Part shown: positions 49,690-61,740 of the stretch, one piece after another
Layout: each line of letters opens with the position of its first letter
Numbering within the stretch: position 1 is the stretch's first letter
Source of the DNA: Combretum micranthum
Taxonomy: Eukaryota > Streptophyta > Magnoliopsida > Myrtales > Combretaceae
Assembly: GCA_024138025.1 (NCBI GenBank)
Contig: JAMXBD010000715.1
Coordinates: 434,001-498,000, forward strand
Reading direction: 5' to 3'
DNA: 64,000 nt
The notes under the pieces: generated by a model
Seen by the model: the letters and a program-made list of their open reading frames with translations, nothing else
Told to the model about the DNA's origin: nothing
Database searches by the model: none
Position numbers and translations under genes: made by a program

Positions 49690-51153
49690 TTTCTATTTGA
49701 AGATTAGAATAAGAAAAGAAGGGGGAGGGGGGAGGATTGTGAAATAAAAGAAAACTAATTAAACTATAAACAAGTAAAAAAATCATAAAGATTAATTTAA
49801 TGTCAAAGAGATCCTAACCAAAGGTGTCATTACAAGTCAGTTCACAGAATTGATCATTGATGCTAGTATTCCTATTCTTTGTATTGCATAAATTGGTTAT
49901 GGTTATTAACAAATTCTAACAACCTATCTCTCCTCACTTTATCGATAATCAAAACAAGCTCTTTGATTATTTCCCTTATCGATTAAACAACCCTATACAA
50001 GCTCTTAAGGTTTAATCTACCAGCAGCATGAAAAGTAAGAGAGATCAACAATTCAGGCTAACAAATAAAAAACATGATCTATTTAAACCATATTATATAT
50101 CTTCATAACACAATCAATCATCTATCTCATAATCCATCATATTATTATGTCAGAGATATTAGAAGAATCGAACAATTGTGGATTCAACGTTCTAATTGAC
50201 AGCTTATCACTTTGTTAATTGAACAAACGGATCTTAATTTGCATCAATCAATCAAAGAAGATAACAAATCAAAACGATTAGAAGACATAAAAATATCCAA
50301 TTGCAAAGAACAAAGCAAATACTTCAATTAGATCTCACAATTCTTGAAGAATTGAATCCCATAACGATCCTTTGGCTAGAAATATGAAATTAGCTACTCA
50401 TTCCCATAGAAGACTCTCTAGGGTTTGGAAATGTTTCTAATATCAGATATGATCTAATGGAATGAATGAGAATGAATCTATCAAAAACAACCTCATTGGG
50501 CATTTGTAGAAGAAAATTGGGAATTTGTTTCATCACAGCATACACCAGTAGTTTCACTTTGTACACCGTTGGTATACCTTATCGGCGTTGGAATTTAAAC
50601 AAAGAAACATTGGCAACATTGAAGCAAAATTGCGGCGACCTTAATATTTTTGGTACTATGCATGGACTACACCGACCCAACACTGGTAGCATTGATTCTC
50701 CAGAAGCCGATGTATGTTATAAAAATTGAATGCTGGCAAAGTTTTCTGATGAACACTGGCAGTGTTGATGCAGGTGTTGATGGTTTTGCTTTTGTGAACA
50801 TTCAAAGTTGGCTATACACTGCCAGCGTAGACTACAATTTTGCCAGCATAAGGGTGAAAATGATGAAGGCTGATGCTGTTTTGTTTTCAAGGTCGGCAGC
50901 TTTCTCTGTTGTATAGCCAGTGTTGAATGTTTTGAAGCTAAAAGCTGGTTGTGTTGATCCAAATTTACTCGGCTTTGATTTTGTTTCTTTACTTGGTTGC
51001 AACAAAGCTTCTCTAATTTGCTTGTATTTGCTTTCAAGACCTGAAATATCACATTAAGCCTAATTAAGTACCAATTCCTAATGATTTCTATAAAAATCAA
51101 TAACAAATTAACATGGTTTGTTCAATGAAAATGAGTATAATCTGTCTTTATCA
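49690..51153 (-). repeat. Athila-like 5' LTR, 3' end deleted
   Basis: This aligns with 44340-45803 from TTTCTATTTGAAG to TCTGTCTTTATCA. The final 100 or so LTR bases and the primer site expected at its inner edge are missing or replaced by 49640-49690. Confidence 0.75.
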
Positions 51154-51259
51154 AACATGCATAATTTATCAACAAGGTATATTCACAAAAATTTCATATT
51201 TCAAAAAAGAAAAACATTTACATGGAATTTAATTGAGCACTGAAGTTTTAGACATTTCA
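51154..51259 (-). repeat. Tekay-like 3' LTR, inner end
   Basis: This is the last 106 bases of the split 3' LTR, matching 58715-58818 (CATGCATAATTTATCAAC, then CACTGAAGTTTTAGACATTTC). On the minus strand the LTR starts TGAAATGTC. Confidence 0.8.
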
Positions 51260-51273
51260 CTCTTCCTTCCTTT
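51260..51273 (-). other. Polypurine tract of the Tekay-like element
   Basis: AAAGGAAGGAAGAG on the minus strand lies immediately before the LTR start TGAAATG, the expected plus-strand priming site. Confidence 0.75.
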
Positions 51274-51299
51274 AAGAAGTTTCATCTTGAGACTTACCT

Positions 51300-52800
51300 T
51301 ATTCACTACTCAAACAACTCTGGATATTTCTGTCTCATAAAACTCTCTGTTTCCCATATGGCTTCCCTTTCTGATTGACACTCTATAATACATTGACAAA
51401 AACAATGGTTTTCCTCTTCAAAACTTTATCCATTCTACTTAATATTTTGATGGGTTTCTCAACTGTAGTCAGATTAGGATGAATCTCTAGCTGATTAGCA
51501 CTAATGATGATGTACGAATCCAATACATGTTTTCTTAACTGTAGTACATGAAAATCATTGTGTACATTTGACAAATTTGGAGACAATGTTAACCGATAGG
51601 CCAATTGTCCAATCCTTTCCAATATTTCAAATGGACCTATACATCTTGGATTCAACTTTCCTCTAACTCCAAATCTAAATATTCCTTTAATCAAAGATAC
51701 CCTGAGGAATACATGATCACCAATTTCAAACTCAAGAGGTCTTTGTCTTGTATCCACATAACTTTTGTATCTGTATTGAGATATTTTCATCCTCTACTTA
51801 ACAATCTAGATTTTATCAATAGCTTGTTGTAGTAAATCTGAGTCGATTAAAGCTCTTTCACTCACTTCATCCTAGTGTAGAAGAGATCTACGCTTCTTTC
51901 CATATGGAGCTTCATATAGAGCCATTTGTGTGGTTGATTTATAACTTTTGTAGTACGCAAACTTAACCAAAGGCAAATGGTCATCCCATTGCCCATCTAA
52001 AATCTAATGCAAAAGCTCTTAGCATATCTTTTAGAATTTGAACGGTTCTCTCTAATTTCCCATTTTTCTGTGGGTGGAATGATGTACTAAACTGAAGATG
52101 AGTACCTAAAGATTCATGCAAGTTTTTCTAGAATCAATTAACAAACCTTGAATCTCTACCAAACACATTTGATACTAGTACGCCATGTAGCCTCACTATC
52201 TCTTTGATGTAGATTTATGCTATTTTCTCAAGTGAACATCCAGCTTTTAAAGGAATAAAATGCACAGATTTCATCAATTTATCAACTATCACCCACACCA
52301 CTTCATGTCCAACCAATGTTCTTCGCAGAGCAGATACAAAATCCATAGTTACATTATCCCATTTCCACTCCTGTATTGGTAATGGTTGTAGCTCACCTCC
52401 TGGTCTTTGATGTTCGATTCTAATTTGTTGACATGTCAAGCACTTCGATACATCATCTACTACATCATGCTTCATATTATCCCACTAAAAGATTTTCTTC
52501 AAGTTTTTATACATTTTTGGACTTCCTAAATGAATGGAATAAGCTAAAGCATGGGCTTCTTTCATAACTTCTTTCCTCAAATCATAAATCTTTAGCACAT
52601 AGATTCTATTTCCATGTCTAAGAATTCCATCATCATCAAGCCTTACCTCTTTCCTCTTCCCATTTCTTATAGAAGCAATCAACTTCTCAATCTCATAATC
52701 TTCTTTTTAACTTTGCTTGATTCAATCCATAATTGTGGGTTGCAAAGTTAAACTGACAAGCATAACATCAATCTTCTTCAAGGTCACCTTAATGTCTATT
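51300..52800 (-). pseudogene. Tekay-like integrase with chromodomain-like C-terminus
   Basis: About 52485-52682 reads the region before the zinc finger (RKEVMKEAHALAYSIHLGSP). 52215-52475 reads CLTCQQIRIEHQRPGGELQP, QEWKWDNVTMDFVSALRRT and VDKLMKSVHFIP, the start of the DDE core. 51383-51790 reads KSYVDTRQRPLEFEIGDHVF, LNPRCIGPFEILERIG, NVHNDFHVLQLRKHV and PIKILSRMDKVLKRK. The last part resembles the degenerate group II chromodomain region of Tekay/Del (LDRxxxxLRxKxIxxVKVxW). In-frame stops break the core (about 51800-52210), so it is inactive. Confidence 0.8.
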
Positions 52801-53079
52801 TTTTAGAAATCCTCTTGTATCTCTTTTTTATCCCTGATCAAAATTGCCACATTCACTTATTTCTTTCTACTTAAAGCATCAATAATGACATTTGCTTTCC
52901 CCGAGTGGTATAAGATTTCAACATCATAATCTTTGATCAACTCTAACTACCTCCTTTGTCTCATATTTAGCTCCTTTTGAGTGAAAGCATACTTTAAACT
53001 CTTGTGATTTGTGTAAATCATGTATTTCTCACCAAAAAGATAGTGCCTCCATAGCTTCAAGGCCAAAAATACAGCTACC

Positions 53080-54275
53080 AGCTATAGATCATGAATTAGA
53101 TAATTCTTTTCATGCAGTTTTAGCTGTCTTGATGCGTAGATAATTACTTTACCATCTTGCATAAGAACATATCCTAAACCTTGAATTGAAGCATCACTAT
53201 AGATCACAAATTCTTTCTCACTAACTGGCAAAGCTAATACTGAAGCTAATACCAATCGTTCCTTCAATTCTTGAGAACTTCTTTCACATTTGTCATCCCA
53301 TACAAATCTAAAATGTTTTTGTGTCAATTTAGTCAAAGGAGATGCAATATTTGAGAATCCTTCAGCAAACCTCCTATAGTAGCCAACCAATCCTAAGAAA
53401 CTTCTCACTTTTGTAACATTTGTCTATCTTTGCCATTTTATCACATCTTTGATTTTATCTAAATTGATTGACACACCCTCCTTTGATATCACATGCCTAA
53501 AGAAAGCTATCTCTCCAAGCCAAAACTTACATTTGCTAAATTTTGTACACAACTTCTTTTCCCTAAGCCTTTATAACACCAACTTCAGGTGTTCCTTATG
53601 CTCTTTTTGATCGCAACAATAAACCAGGATGTCATCAATAAACACTATTACACACAAATCCAAATAATCCTTAAAACACTTTGTTCATAAGGTCTATAAA
53701 AGTTGCTGGAGCATTCGTTTACCCAAATGGCATGACCAGAAATTCAAAGTGTCCATATCGAGTATGAAAAGCTATCTTTGGGATGTCCTATGGTCTTATT
53801 CGAAGCTAATAATATCCAAATCTCATATCAATTTTTGAAAACACTATTGCTCCTCTCAATTGATCAAACAAATCATTAATCCTAGGCAGAGGATACTTAT
53901 TCTTAATGGTAACTTGATTTAATTCCCTGTAATCATTACACATTCATAAACTTCTATCTTTCTTCTTTACAAACAGAACCGGAGCAGCCCATGGAGAAAT
54001 ATTGGGTCTGATAAAACCAAGCTCTCGTAAATCTTGCAATTGTTGTTCAATTCCTTTGATTCAGTTGGTGCCATTTTGTAGGGCACTTTCGATATAGGTA
54101 ATGTTCCAGGAATTACATCGATCCCAAACTCGATATCTCTATTAGGAGGTAAGACAGGTAGTTCCTTAGGAAATACATCCGTAAAATCTCTCACTACTGG
54201 TACCATACTGATATTCACCTCTTTAGCATTAACCATTGCTACAGCGGATTTTTCCCATAACTCCATAGAATTCAC
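53080..54275 (-). pseudogene. Tekay-like reverse transcriptase and RNase H
   Basis: 53967-54275 reads VVRDFTDVFPKELPVLPPNR and EFGIDVIPGT, the start of RT. Broken frames continue the palm: [16 protein letters not shown] at about 53620-53665 keeps the FIDD catalytic box. 53082-53408 reads [26 protein letters not shown] and [17 protein letters not shown], the connection and RNase H. Frameshifts and stops separate these. It is inactive despite the preserved catalytic box. Confidence 0.8.
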
Positions 54276-54640
54276 ACTCCTTGGTCTCTATCTCTCAAGA
54301 GCATATATGAATTTACCATTTTCCAATTTAAAACTTAATTCTGCCTTGTTGTAATCTATTGTAACTTTATACATATTTAACCAATTCATGCCTAAGATGA
54401 CATTGAAATCAGGCATAGATAGAACCATCATATCAATTGGTATATTTATACTAGAAAGCAACACATTGACATTTCTACAAACACATAGCTTCCTAGTTTC
54501 AACACCAAATGGAGTACTAATGCATATCACACAATCAGTCAAAATTTTAGAAGCAAGCTTACACTCATTCATAAACTTTTCAGATGTACAAGCATGTGTA
54601 GCTCTCATATTAATCAAGACATAAGCATGTCATTTGGAAA
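54276..54640 (-). pseudogene. Tekay-like retropepsin with lost catalytic Asp
   Basis: The frame reads VLINMRATHACTSEKF where VLIDTGATHSFIS is expected, so the DTG triad is NMR. Downstream words are normal: NIPIDMMVLSMPDFNVILGM and NWLNMYKVTIDY. Fold features remain but catalysis is impossible. Confidence 0.75.
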
Positions 54641-54789
54641 CAAACAAGGTACCTACCAAAGTGTCCATAGAAGGAACTTCTTTAACTTACTATAAAGCAA
54701 ACACTATTGTTGTTACTTTTTCTTTTTCTGAAATTAGGTCCACCCTTGTGGTTATTTGGTTTATCTTTACAAGTTGCTATATGATGTCC

Positions 54790-56020
54790 CCTCTATTTGT
54801 AGTATGCACAAAATATAGGTTGCAGCACTAAATTTTTACACTCTGAATCCTGGTTCCCTTCTTCACCACAACTAAAACAGGCTTTTAGATTACACTTGCA
54901 TTCAGATAATTCATAGCATCTAATACATTTCTTCTCAAAAGCAGGAGTAGGAGTCTTGGTTACTATTTTTTGATCCATTTTCTTTCCCAATAACGATTAC
55001 TTGCTTTTCCCTTGATAACCCAAACCTCTACCAGCACCTTGATAACCTCTAAATGATGTAGAAGAAGTGGGTTTCTTCCCTAAATATGCAACTTTCCTTG
55101 CCTTCCTTGCTCAGCTGTCATTCTAGATCTGTTAAGCTAATTTAGCCTTAGCAGCAGTATTAGCCAAGATATGAAGTTGAAACATTTTGACTTTGCCTTT
55201 AAACTCATCATTCAATCTATTTTGAAACTTTTGCACCTTCATTCTTTCATCTCTACATCCTTCATCGACAAACCATAGTAATCTGCAAAACTCTGCATGG
55301 TATTCATCAATTGATTTACTCCCTTATCTCAAACGCAACCAATTTGATATCATTTGTTCCCTGATAGTAATTGGAAAGTATTGAATGAAGAATGCATCTT
55401 TGAATATTGTCAATGTGATAGGTCTTTACATATTTTATCTAGTTAATCTTTACTAATTATATGCTTCTTTCTTCAACATGCATACAGTGAAGTCTACCTT
55501 CATTCCCTTTAGAGTATCCCAAGTTGCAAATGCTTTCTTCAACTTTATCCAACTTTCAGCCACTGTAGGATCATCATCTATACCATCAAAATCTAGAACC
55601 AATCTATTGAACTCATGTAACTTTATTTGATTGCCTTGGTCATTAGCTGGTGGATTCTCACCTTGTCTAGCTACAGGAAGAACATACTGCTGCATGAAAT
55701 GTTGTTGTTGTTGATACATCATGTGTTAATATTATTGCATCATGGCAAACATATCTCTAAACATTGTATACATTGTAGCTAGATTATCCGTTGGCATTTG
55801 TAGCATAAGAGGAAAATGTGGCATTTGAGGCCGCTGAGGATTTTGTGTTTATGGTAGACTATGGCGGAATTTGTGATGTAGAAGCTGATGCAGGAGATGA
55901 ACTGGTAGTGGAATTTGGAGCAGTAGATGAAGTCAAAGCTGGTATAGATGACCGTAGTGGTGTAGGCGGCATATTCTCTCTTTCTGATTATTGTCCAGTT
56001 AATCTTCGAGACCTATCCAT
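54790..56020 (-). pseudogene. Tekay-like gag
   Basis: The start ATG at 56018-56020 gives MDRSRRLTGQ. A Pro/Ser/Thr-rich linker follows, then 55453-55722 (NRLVLDFDGIDDDPTVAESW, WDTLKGMKVDFTVCMLKKEA). Broken frames give EQMISNWLRLRQG, DEYHAEFCRLLWFVDEGCRD and NRLNDEFKGKVKMFQL. 54793-54990 holds a zinc knuckle, CFSCGEEGNQDSEC, where the CCHC His is Asn. Frameshifts disrupt it. Confidence 0.75.
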
Positions 56021-56249
56021 CTTTTACATATACATGCAACATTTTTATAACACACATACATACATATTAAGTCATGTTTTAATCTTATTAAATTTATTTT
56101 AGTATTAAAGCAAACAAGCAAGAAAACGAGCAACTAAGCAAAACACAATCATTCAAGCTAATCCTAAACCTTCCTTATGCTAAGCTCACCATATCTAAGG
56201 TTAGGTTACTCTTAATCTATCATGTTTAGTCAACAATTGTACAAACACT

Positions 56250-56261
56250 ACTCTGATACCA
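56250..56261 (-). other. Primer-binding site (initiator Met tRNA) of the Tekay-like element
   Basis: TGGTATCAGAGT on the minus strand sits three bases inside the 5' LTR end (…CTTTTACA). Confidence 0.85.
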
Positions 56262-56264
56262 ATT

Positions 56265-58818
56265 TGTAAAAGACCAGGTTCACCACATATCCAAAACAGG
56301 GGTATCTAGTATCTAGTCCCCAGCCACATGAAACAAGCCATAAAAATCATTCGATAAACATCTCATTAAGAGAAGCACTATACATAATATTACAAAACAT
56401 TGTTATCTTTACATCCACAAGATAAAGGACTTAATGCTTATATATACATAGATATTACAAAATATAAGCTTAAGGTTAAGCCTATAACAAAATACATTGT
56501 AGTTTGAAAAGGTCTATAACATCTATTACATTTACCATAAAACATCCTTTTTTCTAATCTATTACCAAAAATATGATAGGATTCCTAATCGTCCATTTGC
56601 CCAAAAAATCCTCCAAATCTGTCCCACAACCTAACTTAGAATAAAATTCATCATTTTCAACACCTGCAAAGCAACAACATAAGCCAAAAGGCTTAGTTCG
56701 CAAATAACACAAACAAAAACAAAGTGACAAGCGCACTTAGGCTAAAAGCAATGCAACAACCAATAATTTAATTATCTTTAATTAAGTAAACAAATCAATG
56801 CTAGAGTATTCAAACTCCGATTTCAATTATAGGGAATATGAGTGTCTTGAGTAATAGCAACTACATAGGGGGTTGATATAGACAACTCGAATACATGTAT
56901 CCCCTATATTTAACTGAAAATAAATAGTAGCATCCTCTAGGGATCACAACCATTTCTCATCTTCAGTTAACTTAATCCAGAATATCATTTAGTTCAACTA
57001 GTCCCATAAATATGAACCAAATTATATGATTTCCTCTTAAGGATAAGTAAATATTATGCCGATACCATCAACCCTATTAACTACCCATTGAGCCACTTAT
57101 AAGCGTCATTGCATCATGGCTAGGTTAGCCTAAGCATCCAACTACCATGCTAATCACGTTAACAGGGTTGTTGCTCCCTGAACTGGATTCAATGGCACAT
57201 GCATAAATAGTTCAATCACTTTTTAAGCCATCTTTATTTAAAGTCGATTTAAGATATGCCCAACCTAGTAAACAACATCTAAGTTACTATGCACCTGAGA
57301 TATTTGGTGCCTTTGATGGAAAACTAGCAACAAATCTAACAGAGAAGGGGTATCAGTTAAAGAAATCAATTTATATAAAACTTGACATTAATTCACAATC
57401 ATAACTAATACATTCATCATTTATTTAATAAAAAACTTGAATAAAAATCCACATTAAATTATAATTTAATATTTATACACACATCAATATAATACATTCC
57501 TTTATTTTAAAATTTGAAAATCCGATTAAATTATTTTATTTTATTTTTTTAAAGGGTACATGGCCAGATACACGGCAGTGTACACCCCTGTATTTCTCTT
57601 AAACAAGAAACAAGCCTAAAAACATTCAACGTGTATCACGTTATGTTTCACATATACAATAACCCTCCAATGATCAGTGAGAAGCATGGTGGATTAACTC
57701 ATGTCGTGTTCTTGTTGTGTGCCAATTTAATCAAATACATTTCATAACAGAAGCACGGTATGGTGCATGGCACCTTGTTCCACCCATGCTGTCAAGAATT
57801 CTTCTTCGTTCCAAGCATAGTGAGAAGCTCGATGGATTACATGTCATCGCATTTCTCTCGTGTTTTTGTTCGATAAGTTTGTTTTTTAAACTCAGTAAGA
57901 TATACGACTCAAATACTTCCCTGTGTTTCCCTCATGTTTATTTTCAAAAAATAGGGCATGTGTATTTTGAAACTTAAACATCAAATTTTCACTTTTACAA
58001 GCTTACATTCACTCAATACATATACTTATCAACTTCAAACATGCATGAACTCCACATTCCCAACCTTAAACAACTCCTTTAACTTCATTTAAATGCTTCA
58101 CAAACATCGCTAACTCCTTCATCAGCTCAAAACAACTTCAACACTTACAACAATTTATCTATCAAAATTTCAAGAATATATCTACTTCTGTAAACCAACT
58201 TCACACACCAATATTACTTGCAACTCATCAAGAAGCTAAGTTGACAGAAACTCATGAAAGAAATAAGTAGGGAATGGTAATAAAAAGCATATAAAATTAT
58301 CTTAAATGACTTTAACTTGAATATAACTCTTGATATGAGCTTCAAAATGGGTTGCTTGTGTTTTTGACAAGAAAACTTGGGATTTGTTTTGAGTTGTTGA
58401 AAATGTTGGTTTGGAGGTTTGTTTTGGATTCTAAAATGTTAGTTTTGGTCTATTTTGATTTTGTATATTGTAAAGTTAAGATTGATATTATTCTATATCC
58501 TATTTGACTTTAGGGACAACTAAAAAGGGAAAGAAAAAATTTGGGCTTGGGCTTGCGCTTGTGTTTGGTGTATGGGATTGAGTTTGGGCTTTATAAAAAT
58601 CTACTAAGGCTTTGGTTTGTTTTTTTTTTTTTTTAAATCTTATGCTTAACTTACGTAAAACAAATAGTACAATACAATATCAAATCACGCTAAAACATTA
58701 AATTTTATTCTAACATGCATAATTTATCAACTAAGTATATTCAAAAAAATTTCAAAAATTAAAAAAAGCAAAACATATACATGCAATTTAATTAAGCATT
58801 GAAGTTTTTGATATTTCA
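56265..58818 (-). repeat. Tekay-like 5' LTR (uninterrupted)
   Basis: This 2.55-kb LTR reads TGAAATATC ... GGTCTTTTACA on the minus strand. It serves as the reference for recognising the split 3' LTR. It contains a CTTTGCAGGT block (about 56665) and a run of ACACGG/CGTGT words at about 57550-57960. Confidence 0.85.
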
Positions 58819-58823
58819 ACTAG

Positions 58824-60079
58824 AAAGAACATCAATAAAATCACATAGTGTATCTAAAGACAAAAAATCATATTCCTCACCCAAAAGAATGGAACAAGTA
58901 TGCTATCCGATTTTAAACCTTGTCCTTATAACTATAAGAGGAAAGTGCTTGCTATAATGTAGGTATGGGAAAAAAAATGGAGGCAACGATGTCAATGAAT
59001 GATGATGATTCAAACAATTCTTAAATGGTTTTTTTATTACTAGTGTCTCAAGTTAAATGTTACATTTAATGCAATTCACATGTGATCTAAAAATGTCCTT
59101 GATTAGTACCAGGTTTGTGTTTGGACATTATAACATATGATATTAGTTATCGACACTTCATTTTTACTTCCTTCTATTTTTTTTTTTTTTTTTTTTGCTA
59201 AGTTTATACAAAAGTACAAAAAATATATATTAATTAAAAAAATAAAAGATCCCAAAAGATAAAGAAATAAAAATATGGAAAAGACATAAAAATAATAAAA
59301 GCATATTAGGTCAGTATATATTTTTTAAGGGTCATTTGAGTGTTAATGAAGTCCTAAATACATGTGTAATTTGGCTAAATTCTAGTTTACTAATAAAATG
59401 GGCATACCTATTTAAAGTTATTTTTCCAAACTTAATCTACTTAACAATTTATAATTTTGTAAAGTAATCAATGCAAGTTAATACAATTTGACTTAATTCT
59501 AGATTTTGAATAAAATGGTAAGTGGATGATTTTATTTAAAACTAATTTTTTTTTTTTAAACTTAGTCCATTTCATCAAAATACAAAATTATGTAAAATGC
59601 TCATTTTATTAAGTGTCGTTTTAAATTCACAGTGTTTGATGAAAATTGGACTTAAAATAAAATAAACATGCAATTTAGTTAACTTAAGATCTTTTCAAAA
59701 ATATATTATGAGTGCAATGAAATTAAAGCCACGACCTAGCAGTTCAACAATAGAGAATCACCTGGTGACCTTGTTAAGATAATGGTTATAATGACTATAT
59801 CCTTCCATATAGCATGGCACCAATTCTTCAAAAGATGGGCTATACGAAGGGTGCGACCTCCGTATCATCATGTAGGGCAACACATTGAAGCATGATACGA
59901 TGGATATTTTCATGGAAAAATGGGAAGCCATTGAGGATTTGCTATCAAGCTTTCTAGTAAGAGACTTAGTAATCAATATGTTAAATCATATATTGATTAC
60001 AACAATTCTTTTAAATCCATACAAGTTACTTCATTATCTTATGCAACATCTACCTTATTTCAAATATATAGAAGTCTTT
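58824..60079. other. AT-rich spacer, nothing firm
   Basis: A T22 run lies near 59179. The + strand from about 59885 has an open frame (DIFMEKWEAIEDLLSSFLV) that might be a 5' extension of the following hAT pseudogene, but I could not match it. Confidence 0.35.
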
Positions 60080-61740
60080 ATTGTGTGTGATCAAGGATAG
60101 CTATATGTACTTCAATGTGCACTGGGTCAACGATAGCTGGGTGTTGCAAAAGCACATTATAGCTTTTATGTTGTTTTAGGAAGCTGACATTACCACCACA
60201 ATCACCTCTAACGTTATCAACATTATCTATACGTATAATATTCAAAGGGTATTTAATGTATCATTTGATAATGCATCCAACAACACTGCTTTAATTTAAC
60301 ATTTGAACCAGGTGTTAAATCTAATTTATGATGGTAAGTTTTTCATGTCTAATGTGTCTGCCATATATTAAATTTAGCAGTCCACACTGGCGTTCAAGCT
60401 TGCAAGTTAAGCTTGCATATTGACAAAATTTATTATGTAATTAATGATCTCTATGCTTCTAAGAGGCTTCAAGTTATGTATCTAAAGTTCTACTGAGCTA
60501 ACCACGTGGAATTCTACATTTAAAATGATTAGTGTGGTGGAAAAGATTAGAACGGTTGATATACACCTTTATGATGTCATTAATAATCTTCAAGCTTCCA
60601 AGCGGCTCAAAGTTATGTATCTAGAGTTCTACAGAGCTAGCTAAAGGGATGAAAGGGTTGTTCCTTTTAACCGTATAACCAGGTGAAATTCTACATTTAA
60701 AATGGTTAGTGTGGCAAGAAAGATTAGAATGATTGATACACACCTTTATAATGTTATGGTAAGCCTTGCCAATCTTAACATTGGTTAAATTGAAGAGTAG
60801 GATTGTAGAACAATAATCATAATGAATGAGATTATAAAGGTCTTCCTAAGACCAACAAATCACTTATTTAGTTTATACTACCCTATGAGAATTTGTGTAC
60901 TTCCACACTTATTAGACATATTGAACGTATTGAAGAGATATCAACATAAACAAGACTCTAATCTTTTGTAGCTATAATGGTAAGTAAACTCAGTATTACT
61001 TTATTTCCTTTACCCATCTTTTCCATATTACAACAATGTTTTATCCATGAATTAAGTTTTGTGCCACTAACACACTCGAGGAAATTTTATTGCAACATTA
61101 AGGTATAAGACGTTGAAACAACTATTGCAAAGCTCAATGAAGGAGTAATGAAATTACCTAAAATTTTGTATGAGTATCATAATTGAGTAGCTTAGCAACC
61201 ATCCTAACAACCATACATCATTACCAGCAATCATTATCATGGGTAATATTTTTAAAGAAGAAAACAAATTGCATAAGATGTCAAAAGTAGCAATGAGACT
61301 ACTGAGGATACCTATAGTGACATATTTGTATACCAAGTGCAGCGATGTGAGGAGATGCAAAAAGAGGAGAAGGGGAATAAATTTAATATTCTCGGTTGAT
61401 ACAAGGAGAAGACACACATAATACCTATACTTAACCTAGTAGTGCAAGATGTTTTGGCACCTTCATCTTCACTAGTTTCGTCTGAGATATCTTTCAATTT
61501 GGGTTTGTAGGTCATTGAACCCTACCACCATAGGCTAAAACCAAAAATTGTCGAAGCATATGTGTACCTTAATGATTAGATTGATCTTGAAGACAAATGC
61601 TAGGGGGACTCACATCATTGGTGGTTTGAAGATAACGACTCAAGGACAAAGACAATATACTTAAGATCATTGTCACTACTGGACACACATATTGATGAGT
61701 CGAATGATGAGCAAGTTGGGGTTATTAAGCTATGATGGAT
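60080..61740 (+). pseudogene. hAT-superfamily transposase (RICESLEEPER-like) pseudogene
   Basis: This is a decayed DNA transposase. About 60093-60300 reads DSYMYFNVHWVNDSWVLQKH, a stop after IIAFMLF, NVINII, and VSFDNASNNTA, with the catalytic-region Asp of hAT enzymes. About 60330 reads DGKFFMSNVSAI, equivalent to the GkFFHVRCxxHILN segment. About 61446-61640 reads DVLAPSSSVSSE, VIEPYHHRLKPKIVEAYVYL and ND-stop-IDLED. That is the C-terminal hAT dimerisation domain (LAxxSSxvxSE.aFS ... R..LxpxtvealvcLxdW). Stops, frameshifts and an internal duplication (60446-60762) disable it. No terminal repeats were recognised around it. Confidence 0.75.
60446..60762 (+). repeat. Diverged tandem duplication inside the hAT pseudogene
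   Basis: Two units (about 60446-60585 and 60586-60762) share CAAGTTATGTATCTAAAGTT/CAAAGTTATGTATCTAGAG, GAATTCTACATTTAAAATG and TTAGTGTGG words. The second unit has about 37 extra bases. Confidence 0.75.

Larger units (their letters stand above)
44240..51153 (-). mobile_element. Athila-like gypsy derivative lacking RT and integrase
   Basis: This 6.9-kb element is flanked by a perfect 5-bp duplication AACAT (44235-44239 and 51154-51158). Removing it rejoins the Tekay LTR exactly (compare 58711-58740). Its LTRs are 44240-45803 and about 49690-51153. The interior encodes Athila-type gag and protease only. The downstream interior passes straight to an Athila-type 3' non-coding region (AAGCGCTCCATGGAAGGCA on the minus strand, near 47215). 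It is therefore an internally deleted, non-autonomous derivative. Roughly 90% LTR similarity by eye suggests an insertion of moderate age. Confidence 0.8.
37956..58818 (-). mobile_element. Tekay/Del-like Ty3/gypsy chromovirus carrying two nested insertions
   Basis: This is the largest structure of the window. On the minus strand the order is: 5' LTR (56265-58818), primer site, gag, protease, RT, RNase H, integrase with a chromodomain-like end, polypurine tract, then a 3' LTR that is split. The 3' LTR pieces are 51154-51259, 42436-44239 and 37956-38601. Between them sit an Athila-like element (44240-51153) and a solo LTR (38602-42435). Right flank ACTAG (58819-58823) and left flank GCTAG (37945-37949) differ at one base, but 6 bases separate the latter from the TGTAAAGACC end, so the outer duplication is uncertain. 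All frames are broken. Confidence 0.8.

Noticed and set aside
50466..50916. Overlapping open frames with CRRKLGIC and SVDAGVDGFAF words
   Set aside because: They are within the Athila-like 5' LTR CGGCG-unit block, and the 3' LTR copy has stops in the same frame.
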